From contig OZ238267.1 of NCBI GenBank assembly GCA_965178585.1, forward strand, positions 2,852,001 through 2,916,000: a stretch of DNA of 64,000 bases, in the 5' to 3' direction. The position numbers and the translations under genes were made by a program. This stretch comes from Marifrigoribacter sp965178585. GTDB taxonomy: Bacteria > Bacteroidota > Bacteroidia > Flavobacteriales > Flavobacteriaceae. Positions 8,863 through 16,800 of this stretch are shown piece after piece (the first letter of the stretch is position 1; each line of letters begins with the position of its first letter). The notes under the pieces were generated by a model that searched no databases, had not been told where the DNA came from, and worked only from the letters and a program-made list of their open reading frames with translations.

Positions 8863-10251
8863 TTAATTATTTCCTTTAATAATTACTGTTTCTTGTATTG
8901 CACCATCTTCATAATTTTTTTCTATCTTATAAAGTCCACTTTCCTAATTTTCAAATAAGTTCTGATTGTTTATACTTGTTGAATCTTGAGGTGTGATAGT
9001 TACATTGGTATTAAATATATCGTCATTAAATTTAGTAATACTACCTCCATTTGGTTTTCTATTCCAATTATTATAACATTTTTCAGGATCATCGAAAAAA
9101 TCACCAAAACTGTGATTTATATATATTGCTGAATGATTTGGGTGTGTAATTGATGGATAGTTTGTTTCATCATTATCTATTTGCAATAATACTGTATTAA
9201 TATCGTAAGAAAAAGATATACCATAATCAGAAGGTGAAGAAAAATCTCCAGAACATTCTATAAACTTATATTCAAATCCAGGTTGAAATAATGGAGCCTG
9301 ATAATGTTCAGGTAGGGGACCTGCAATATAATATTCTCCTTTATAAGGTTCAAATAAGGCAGATAAATTTGTTTCTCTAGATTCAAAAGTACCTGGGTCT
9401 AATTCTACTATTTCATGCATCCGTATAGCTTGACCTATTGTAAATGTTTCTCTACATACTTGTAAAGTATATGCCATTATATTTTTTGTGTCTGAAAGTG
9501 AAATAGAATAAGGAGTTTCAATACAATCTGTACCTTCTCCAGTATAGTCGCAATCTTCGCTTAAATATAAGTATTTTATATTAAATTCCTCTGCGTATTC
9601 AATAGAATAACCTTCTGCTAATAAATTATAATAATCTTCGTTTCTAAAATCAGGTGATGCATTAGTATCAATAATTTTATCACCCGCTACCTTTGCATTA
9701 TAATCTCCCTCACCTTCTATACGAGAAACATGTTCACAAGCTGTATAGTACTGATTTGAAGGATTTTCATAATCAATATAATTTGCATGTGGGTGGTCTA
9801 AATATAATACATGCCCCATTTCATGAATAAATGTTTTTTTATTAAAATGAGACCTTGTCATAACTATACTTGGATTACCATAGAAACCAGCACCCGAAAA
9901 ACCAATAGTCTCAAACGGAATTAATACATTAATATAATTATCTGGCATAAAACCATTGCTGTTTGCAAAACCTTTTAAATCCTGAAGTTGACATAAATCA
10001 TCAATTGTATTATATCCATTTGCATCTATTTCAAGAGGGACTATATCTTGGCAATATCCTAATGCATCTCTTTCTTGAAAGTAAACATTTTCTGGACTAT
10101 CAAACTGATCCAACCCTCTATATTTAAAGAATATATTAAATTCATTAAATGACATATTTAAATTTGCAATTGCAGTTAACGCCTCTTCTTCTGTAATATC
10201 ATTTTCTGTGTCGTTTGGATCATTACCAAATTGTCCATTAGACTTATTTAC
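8863..10251 (-). pseudogene. M43-like secreted metalloprotease, main part with an internal TAG
   Basis: This is the body of a metzincin. The zinc motif HEMGHVLYLDH is an HExGHxxxxxH site, and a Met-turn NIMAYT follows about 100 residues later, matching pappalysin-like M43 peptidases. The first ATG in this frame is at 10155, but the frame is open back to the TAA at 10252-10254 and its 32 upstream codons (VNKSNGQFG and onward) read as protein. The frame is closed again by TAG at 8944-8946. Beyond it, 26 in-frame codons encode ESGLYKIEKNYEDG and a terminal VIIKGNN, which resembles a secretion-type C-terminus and ends at TAA 8863-8865. One gene with two nonsense codons is therefore the best reading. 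Confidence 0.72.
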
Positions 10252-10452
10252 TTACCAAAAAAACACATTTAACACTTTAGGTTCTAATGAATATAAATAT
10301 TCTGGATCTATTGAATGACTAAATGGTGAGGAATTTAATTGAATATCGTCGTTTACCTCTGGGGTTCCACATATAAACTCCTCAGTTTGCCCAATTAATA
10401 TATTGGGAATAAACATAGCAAATGCTAAGTAAAAAAATAATTTTGTTTTCAT
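10252..10452 (-). pseudogene. M43-like metalloprotease, N-terminal part (signal peptide, then premature TAA)
   Basis: The reading frame begins with a signal peptide (MKTKLFFYLAFAMFIPNILIG, ATG at 10452; an earlier ATG lies at 10479). It continues through an acidic stretch to PKVLNVFFW and then stops at TAA 10252-10254. The next codons in the same frame continue the protease at 8863-10251, so this supplies that enzyme's export signal. As sequenced, the fragment is only about 66 residues and the enzymatic part would lack a signal peptide. A seven-base A run (T run in the coding sense) lies just before the stop, but shifting frame there does not restore reading; a substitution does. Confidence 0.68.
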
Positions 10453-10522
10453 AATATAGGTTTTAAAATTAGTAAACACATATACTTAAAATCAAAGCTA
10501 TCTATAAGTTAATGAATCTCTT

Positions 10523-10536
10523 TACGGGATTCCGTA
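10523..10536. promoter_or_regulatory. Short GC-rich dyad upstream of the metalloprotease
   Basis: TACGG-GATT-CCGTA is a perfect 5-bp dyad in otherwise very AT-rich DNA, about 70 bases upstream of the probable metalloprotease start. Its position fits an operator. No binding protein can be named. Confidence 0.35.
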
Positions 10537-10585
10537 TTCTTATAAATTACAATTGTATGAACTAAAAACTTATCTTGAAAAGAGA

Positions 10586-10675
10586 AGTTAATTAAGCATC
10601 AATACAATACATTGATTATTTCAGCAACACTATTATATCACTATAACAAAGCATTACTATGCTACTTAATTAACT
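10586..10675. repeat. Nested inverted repeats able to fold as a cloverleaf, abutting the poly-G run
   Basis: Perfect 11-base arms AGTTAATTAAG (10586-10596) and CTTAATTAACT (10665-10675) enclose three smaller dyads. These are ATCAAT/ATTGAT (10598-10616), TTATA/TATAA (10633-10646) and AGCAT/ATGCT (10650-10663). Together they could form a four-way junction in DNA or RNA. The sequence is not tRNA-like. The last base of the outer arm is immediately followed by the G run. AT-rich composition makes some of the pairing expected by chance. Confidence 0.5.
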
Positions 10676-10721
<46 letters not shown>

Positions 10722-10742
10722 GTAAATATAAGAAATATATTA

Positions 10743-10750
10743 CAAATGTA
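10743..10750 (-). promoter_or_regulatory. Isolated -7 box between integrase and poly-G run
   Basis: The reverse strand reads TACATTTG, a perfect Bacteroidetes -7 match, pointing away from the integrase toward the G run and the metalloprotease. No -33 element or gene directly downstream is apparent, so it may be fortuitous. Confidence 0.25.
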
Positions 10751-10857
10751 AAGATAAATTTCTCTTTTTTATTAATTAAGTAATTCACAAGCTAAATACT
10801 TAATGGTGCAATATAAAATACGAAGTAATAAGTGGTTTAATTTTAAAAATAACTGTA

Positions 10858-12051
10858 TTACTTTTTCATTAACCTATTCATCTCCTTGCTAACTTTATTC
10901 TGTACTATCTTTCCATAACTAGCTTGTGTAATCTTCATACTACTATGTCCTAATAACTCACTCACTACCTCCATTGGCACATCATTATACAATAACACAG
11001 TACTAGCAAAAGTCTTTCTTGCCATATGATGAGTTAGATTCTTATCTATTCCTACTATATCTGCTATCTCTTTTAAATAACCATTAAATCTCTGATTAGA
11101 GATATTCTTAAAGATTAGTTTATCATCTTCATCCTTATACTTCTCTATTAACTCTAATGCTTTAGGTAATAGAGGCACTTTATACAGCTTACTAGTTTTA
11201 CTTCTCTTTATATGTAACCATAGATTATTATCAAATTCCTTTACTACATCTTCCTTTTTTAATAATGCCATTTCTTTATAAGCTAATCCTGTGTAACAAC
11301 AGAAAATAAATAGGTCTTTTACCTTCTCCATTCTAGTAAAATTAAAATGCTGATTCTCTAACCTTTTTAACTCCTCTACAGTTAGAAATATCACTTCCTT
11401 TTTCACTGTTTTATACCTAAATAAAATAAAAGGGTCTTTAGCTAAATAGTCTTCTGCAATAGCATACTTTACCACCTTCCTAAAACGCTGTATCGCTTTA
11501 TTTAAGGTGCTTTTCTGGAGTTTCTTTTCTGTCTTAAGGAAATACTCATAATCATCTAGAAAGCTGCTCTTTAGCATGTTAAAATGGATGTCACGAGCTT
11601 TAAATTTATGCTTAATAAAGTCCTGTAAATGCTTACCAGATTCAAGGTATTTACTGTAGGTTACTTGCTTGATTTCTATACCAATTAATTTCTTAATTCT
11701 ATCACTATGTAATCTATATGTTTCCATTACTCCTACTTCATCTTTGGGTGTTTCTCCTTTGTATTGTAAATAGATATCTAATACAGTAAATGGAGTACCT
11801 TTAACTTGTAGAAATAAAAAAGCCTGATTAAGATTTTGTCTTATCAGGCTTAGTTGTGTGTTGATGTATAATACATCAGGTTCTGGTGGTTCTGCTTGTT
11901 GCTTTTTACTGTTCCAGTTGGTAGAATTAATAAATAATCCTGTAGAGAACTGTTTTCTTGATTTCAGATATGTTAATCTGCAAGTAATATAACAAAGTCC
12001 TTTACTATTTACTTTGTACTTATTGATTGTATATAATATGTTTAGTTTCAT
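10858..12051 (-). CDS. Tyrosine-recombinase integrase (CTnDOT/Bacteroidetes type)
   Basis: The 397-residue protein has the layout of Bacteroidetes mobile-element integrases: an arm-binding N-terminal domain (about 1-90), a SAM-like core-binding domain (about 110-205) and a catalytic domain. Visible catalytic residues are Lys288, His342-Met-Ala-Arg345, His369 in ELLGHSSMKIT and Tyr379 in SYGKI. In the first box (TGLAYKE, 254-260) the usual arginine is replaced by Ala257, as known for IntDOT-like enzymes. The gene ends 132 bases from the poly-G run, and its 5' side faces a tRNA-Asp 3' end, the classic island arrangement. No excisionase, relaxase or cargo gene accompanies it. Confidence 0.92.
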   Translation of the reverse strand: MKLNILYTINKYKVNSKGLCYITCRLTYLKSRKQFSTGLFINSTNWNSKKQQAEPPEPDVLYINTQLSLIRQNLNQAFLFLQVKGTPFTVLDIYLQYKGETPKDEVGVMETYRLHSDRIKKLIGIEIKQVTYSKYLESGKHLQDFIKHKFKARDIHFNMLKSSFLDDYEYFLKTEKKLQKSTLNKAIQRFRKVVKYAIAEDYLAKDPFILFRYKTVKKEVIFLTVEELKRLENQHFNFTRMEKVKDLFIFCCYTGLAYKEMALLKKEDVVKEFDNNLWLHIKRSKTSKLYKVPLLPKALELIEKYKDEDDKLIFKNISNQRFNGYLKEIADIVGIDKNLTHHMARKTFASTVLLYNDVPMEVVSELLGHSSMKITQASYGKIVQNKVSKEMNRLMKK

Positions 12052-12070
12052 AATTTTTAGTTTTAAATTA

Positions 12071-12116
12071 ATGGGAGTCTTTTGAAAAATATGGGAGACC
12101 CCATAGGAGTCTTTTT
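12071..12116. repeat. Short direct repeats near the integrase start (possible arm-type sites)
   Basis: ATGGGAGTCTTTT (12071-12083) and AGGAGTCTTTTTT (12105-12117) flank the small dyad ATGGG-AGAC-CCCAT (12091-12104). Repeats of this size between an integrase gene and its tRNA target are where arm-binding sites would be expected. Function is inferred from position alone. Confidence 0.4.
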
Positions 12117-12158
12117 TAAGTGCTAAATGGAGATATTTGGCAAGAAACGACTAGAAAC

Positions 12159-12187
12159 AAAAAAAGCCTCTCCATTAGGAAAAGCTT
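12159..12187 (-). terminator. Rho-independent terminator downstream of tRNA-Asp
   Basis: On the reverse strand a stem AAGCTTTTCC/GGAGAGGCTT (8 of 10 pairs, loop TAAT) is followed by a run of T. It lies 63 bases beyond the tRNA 3' end and before the integrase gene, separating the two transcripts. Confidence 0.7.
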
Positions 12188-12249
12188 CTCATCGGTTTAA
12201 CTACATAAACCTAGTCCTAATTAAAGGACTCAACACAACATTTTAATTG

Positions 12250-12323
12250 CGGTCTGGACGAGACTCGAACTCGCGACCCCCTGCGTGACAGGCAGGTATT
12301 CTAACCAACTGAACTACCAGACC
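12250..12323 (-). tRNA. tRNA-Asp (anticodon GTC)
   Basis: The reverse strand folds as a standard 74-base tRNA. The acceptor stem is GGTCTGG/CCAGACC with discriminator G. The D arm contains AGTTCAGTTGGTTAGA, the anticodon stem is CCTGC/GCAGG with loop CTGTCAC giving GTC, and the T arm has GTTCGAGTC. CCA is not encoded. It is intact and has its own promoter at 12360-12390 and a terminator at 12159-12187. Its 3' end points to the integrase gene, making it the likely attachment site. The rest of the 12052-12426 interval holds only these elements and a minor hairpin at 12213-12230. Confidence 0.97.
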
Positions 12324-12359
12324 GTGCTTACAATAATAACTATTGCTTATTAGCGAGGG

Positions 12360-12390
12360 CAAATATACACCTACTATCGATTATTGCAAA
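12360..12390 (-). promoter_or_regulatory. tRNA-Asp promoter
   Basis: On the reverse strand TTTG (12387-12390) is followed after 19 bases by TATATTTG (12360-12367), an exact match to the Bacteroidetes -33/-7 promoter. Transcription would begin about 30 bases before the mature tRNA. This is the cleanest promoter in the window. Confidence 0.85.
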
Positions 12391-12426
12391 CTATTTTTTA
12401 AAAAATAATTAAGTTTATTTAATTAT

Positions 12427-13356
12427 TTACACAAACTTTTGACGCTCTACTAGATACGTTGTCAAAATTGTACTAAAATCTTTATTAATATCTACTGGAA
12501 CATACTTAATTCTATATTGACCACATCGTATTTTTAACTCCGTAAAGTAATCTTTAACAGCTGCTTCGTAATTCACCTTGATATTGTCTGCGTATAAGTT
12601 TACATGTTCTCCAGTCTCAACATCAACAAAACGTTTAGGTCGGTTCGAAAAATCAAATTCAATCTCTTTTTCATTGTCATAAGTATGAAACAAGATCACT
12701 TCATGCTTATTATATTTTAAATGCTGAAGGGCTTCGAACAGCTTTTCTTCTTCCAAATCACTCTGAAACATATCTGTAAATAAAAATATCATGGATCGAC
12801 GTTTAATCTTATCTGCAATCTCATGCAAATAGGTGTACGTCTTTGTTTTTATTTGTTTTCGTTGATTGCTTAGTGCATTATTTAATTGTGCTAATAATTT
12901 TTGATGGTGACGCTCACTCCCTTTTTCATTACTATAATAATCGTAAGCATCACTGTAAATACTTAAACCAACAGCATCTCTTTGGCGCTTTAATAAATTC
13001 ATGATAGCTGCTGAAGCTAACACCGAAAACCCAATTTTATTTAGATGATTGATATCAAAATCTTTTAACAAAGGATAATGCATTGAGCTACTATTATCAA
13101 TAATTAAATGACAACGTAAATTGGTTTCTTCTTCGTAGCGTTTGGTATATAATTTATCTGTTTTTGCAAACAGTCTCCAATCAATATGTTTGGTGCTTTC
13201 TCCTTGATTGTAAATTCTGTGTTCAGCAAATTCTGCCGAAAACCCATGAAAGGGGCTTTTATGCAGGCCAGAAATAAACCCTTCAACAACTTGATGAGCC
13301 AAAAGCTCCAGGTTATTAAACCCTTTTATTTCGTTTATTTCCTTGCGTATATCCAT
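12427..13356 (-). CDS. DUF58 domain (vWA-like) protein
   Basis: The 309-residue protein matches DUF58. It has the signature GESTKHIDWRLFAKTDKLYTK (about residues 72-92), followed by a von Willebrand A-like region with a MIDAS-like HLIIDNSSSM, then MIFLFTDMF. DUF58 proteins usually work with a MoxR AAA+ ATPase in maturation or stress systems, and in Bacteroidetes often near aerotolerance (Bat) genes. Here no moxR or bat gene is adjacent, so the partner must be elsewhere. The gene is separated from trxA by a strong terminator and is probably transcribed alone. Confidence 0.9.
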   Translation of the reverse strand: MDIRKEINEIKGFNNLELLAHQVVEGFISGLHKSPFHGFSAEFAEHRIYNQGESTKHIDWRLFAKTDKLYTKRYEEETNLRCHLIIDNSSSMHYPLLKDFDINHLNKIGFSVLASAAIMNLLKRQRDAVGLSIYSDAYDYYSNEKGSERHHQKLLAQLNNALSNQRKQIKTKTYTYLHEIADKIKRRSMIFLFTDMFQSDLEEEKLFEALQHLKYNKHEVILFHTYDNEKEIEFDFSNRPKRFVDVETGEHVNLYADNIKVNYEAAVKDYFTELKIRCGQYRIKYVPVDINKDFSTILTTYLVERQKFV

Positions 13357-13370
13357 TTGGGTCTAAAATA

Positions 13371-13400
13371 AAAAAGGTTTGCTAGATAGCAAACCTTTTT
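13371..13400 (-). terminator. Terminator of trxA
   Basis: A near-perfect dyad AAAAAGGTTTGCTA/TAGCAAACCTTTTT lies between the thioredoxin stop and the DUF58 start. It has T runs on both sides, so it could act in either direction. Confidence 0.85.
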
Positions 13401-13423
13401 TATTCTTATGTTTTACTTATTTA

Positions 13424-13741
13424 TTAAAGTAATGTGTTTAAAGCTTCTTCGTAAGTAGCTTTAGGCGCTACTCCAACTTGTCTTCCAACTACTTCTCCGT
13501 TTTGAAAAACTAAAACGGTAGGGATGTTTCTTACCCCAAATTTAGCAGCAAATTCTTGATTTGCATCTACATCTACTTTTCCAACAACAGCTTTACCTTC
13601 GTAATCATTGCTAATTTCTTCGATGATTGGTCCTACCATTCTACATGGTCCACACCAAGCTGCCCAAAAGTCAACTAATACGGGTTTGTCACTATTTAAA
13701 ACTGTTTCTTCAAAAGTTTGGTCTGTTATTTCTAATGCCAT
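13424..13741 (-). CDS. trxA: Thioredoxin
   Basis: This 105-residue protein is a canonical cytoplasmic thioredoxin. It has the redox motif WCGPC at residues 29-33, the buried Asp in VLVDFWA, and the cis-proline turn RNIPTVLVF. It has no signal peptide, and length and sequence match TrxA, the general disulfide reductase that works with thioredoxin reductase. It has its own promoter (-7 TATCTTTG at 13765-13772) and terminator, so it is monocistronic. The dnaE gene lies upstream on the same strand with 116 bases between. Confidence 0.97.
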   Translation of the reverse strand: MALEITDQTFEETVLNSDKPVLVDFWAAWCGPCRMVGPIIEEISNDYEGKAVVGKVDVDANQEFAAKFGVRNIPTVLVFQNGEVVGRQVGVAPKATYEEALNTLL

Positions 13742-13764
13742 AATATAAATTTTTAATTGTTATA

Positions 13765-13798
13765 CAAAGATAGTCAATAAATCTTCTTTTACTTACAA
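13765..13798 (-). promoter_or_regulatory. trxA promoter
   Basis: On the reverse strand a TTG (13796-13798) precedes TATCTTTG (13765-13772) with 23 bases between. The -7 box is a perfect match; the spacing is at the long end for Bacteroidetes. It lies 24 bases before the ATG. Confidence 0.65.
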
Positions 13799-13857
13799 TC
13801 AAATCATTGGATTATATGATGTAAGTATCATGATATTTTATGATTCCTATTTCATAA

Positions 13858-16800
13858 TTAGTTAAGCTTATACATAATTTGTTGCTCCTCCAATTTTTTT
13901 AATAGATCGTTTGAAATATCAATTTTAAACTTTTTAGAAGGCATCGTAATTTTTATCTTTTCAGCAGCTTCATAAATTATAAGTTCTAAATGCTTATCTC
14001 CTTTATGTTCATTAATTATTTCCTTTAAACCCAAAATTCTATCATCACTAACATCTTCAATTGGCAATTGAATCGTTAATCGTTTTGCATGACTATCCAT
14101 TACATCTTGTAGCATTTGCATGCTATTAAATTGTAACCTTGGATCTCCTTTTTTCTGTGTTTCTTTATTTACCCATCCTTCTCTTGCTAAAGCTCTAATA
14201 AATATAAAGGAGTTTGGAACCAAGAAATGACGAAATTTTAAATATTGCTCTCCAAAAATTCTAAACTCAAAACTTTCATTATAATCTTCAACGGTAAATA
14301 AGGCCCAACCTTTTCCCATTTTGGTTTCTCGATGTTGAACATCACCTACCATACCGCCAAAACACATTTCTCTGTTTATAAAGTTTTCTAAATGGTTAAA
14401 ATCTGAAGCTGTACAATTACAAAAGCGACTGATTTCAGTTTTAAAATCGTCCAAAGGATGTCCAGAAATATAGATTCCTACTACCTCTTTTTCTTGTTTT
14501 AATTTTTTTAATGTTCCCCAAGGCTCGCAAGGTGGCACCTCTGGCTCTGGAATTTGCACTTCGCTACTTCCTCCAAACATATCTAATTGATCGCTATTTT
14601 GAGATTCTTGAAATTTTGAAGCAAATCGCATTACTTTTTCAATAAAAAGAATACCCTTTTCGTCTGCATGCAAATATTGTGCTCTATGAGCATCAAAACA
14701 ATCAAATCCTCCTGCTAATGCTAAGCCTTCAAAAGCTTTTTTATTTGCTGCTCGCAAATCAATGCGCTTTGCTAAATCAAAAACCGATTTATATTTACCA
14801 TCGTCTCTTGTCTCAACGATAGTAGCAACAGCATTTCCGCCTACTCCTTTGATAGCACCCATTCCAAACCGAATGGCTCCTTTATCATTTACCGTAAATT
14901 TATAATATGATTCGTTTACATCGGGTCCTAAAACTTCAAGTCCCATTCTACGACATTCCTCCATAAAGAAACTAACTTGTTTAATGTCATTCATGTTATT
15001 AGACAAAACAGCGGCCATATATTCCGCAGGGTAATGAGCTTTTAAATAGGCTGTCTGATAAGCAATCCAAGCATAACAGGTAGAGTGAGATTTATTAAAG
15101 GCATAACTCGCAAATGCTTCCCAATCCTTCCAGATTTTTTCTAGTTTTTCTTCATCATGTCCATTCTCTTTGGCTTGACTAATAAACTTGGGCTTCATTT
15201 TATCTAGAACCGCAATCAGCTTTTTACCCATTGCTTTTCTAAGTACATCGGCTTCACCTTTTGTGAAATTTGCAAGTTTTTGTGAAAGCAACATCACTTG
15301 CTCTTGATAAACCGTAATTCCGTAAGTTTCTTTTAAATACTCTTCCATTGCTGGAAGGTCATAAAGAATTTCTTCATCTCCGTTTTTACGATTTACAAAA
15401 CTTGGAATGTATTCAATTGGACCCGGACGATACAGAGCATTCATGGCAATTAAATCGTCAAAAACAGTTGGCTTTAAATCTTTCAGGTATTTTTGCATTC
15501 CTGCAGATTCATACTGAAATATACCAACGGTTTCTCCTTTTTGAAATAACTCGAAAGTAGGTTCATCATCTAATGGAAAAGTATCTGGATCTAGCTCAAT
15601 TTGATGTTTTAATTTTACCAACTTAACGGTATCCTTTATTAATGTCAAAGTCTTTAAACCTAGAAAATCCATTTTTAACAAGCCTGCACTTTCAACCACC
15701 GAGTTGTCAAATTGGGTCACAAACATATCTGAATCCTTTGCCGTTGCAACAGGAACAAAATTGGTAATGTCGGATGGAGTAATAATTACACCACAAGCAT
15801 GAGTTCCAACATTTCGAACAGAACCTTCCAAAATTCTTGCTTGATTGACTGTTTGAGCTTCTAAATCGTTTCCTTCTGAAAGAACTAACAACTCATTAAC
15901 TTTAGGAACTTCGTCGTTTCTAAATTTATTTCGTATTTCAGAATCTGTATAACCAAAAATCTTTTTCAATTTGGTCATATTTGGTATCAATTTCGAAATT
16001 CGATCGGCTGAATTTAGGGGTAAATCTAATACTCGAGCGGTATCTCGTATGGAAGATTTTGCAGCCATCGTACCATAGGTAATAATTTGAGCTACCTGAT
16101 TGGTTCCATATTTTTCGATTACATAGTCCAACACACGACCTCTTCCTTCATCATCAAAATCAATATCGATATCTGGCATACTTACACGCTCAGGATTTAA
16201 AAAACGCTCAAAAAGCAAGTTATACTTAATAGGATCGATATTCGTTATCCAGAGACAGTAAGCAACTACACTTCCTGCTGCAGAACCCCTACCGGGCCCA
16301 ACAGAAACGTCCATTTTTCTTGCTTCTGAAATAAAATCTTGACAAATTAAAAAATAACCTGGATATCCGGTGTTAGCAATTACTTCTAACTCAAAATCTA
16401 GACGTTCTTTTATTTCATCTGTTAGTTCTCCATAACGTTTATTAGCTCCTTCATAAGTAAGCCCTCTTAAATAAGCATTCTCACCTCTTTTACCACCATC
16501 ATTTTTATCTTCAGGATCTTGAAATTCTTCAGGTATATCAAATTTTGGAAGTAATACATCTCTCTTTAAAGTAAAGGATTCAACTTTATCTACAATTTCT
16601 GAAATATTGGATATCGCTTCAGGAAGATCCTTAAACAAGGATTTCATTTCAGATTGAGATTTAAAATAATACTCTTGGTTTGGAAGTCCATATCGGTATC
16701 CTCTTCCTCTACCTATAGGTGTAGCTTGTTTTTCACCATCTTTAACACATAATAGAATATCATGTGCATTTGCATCTTCTTTATCAATATAATAGGTGTT

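Noticed and set aside
10586..10675. tRNA or tRNA-like gene in the cloverleaf fold
   Set aside because: No conserved tRNA positions (T-arm GTTCRA, D-loop GG) occur and the stems have non-tRNA lengths.
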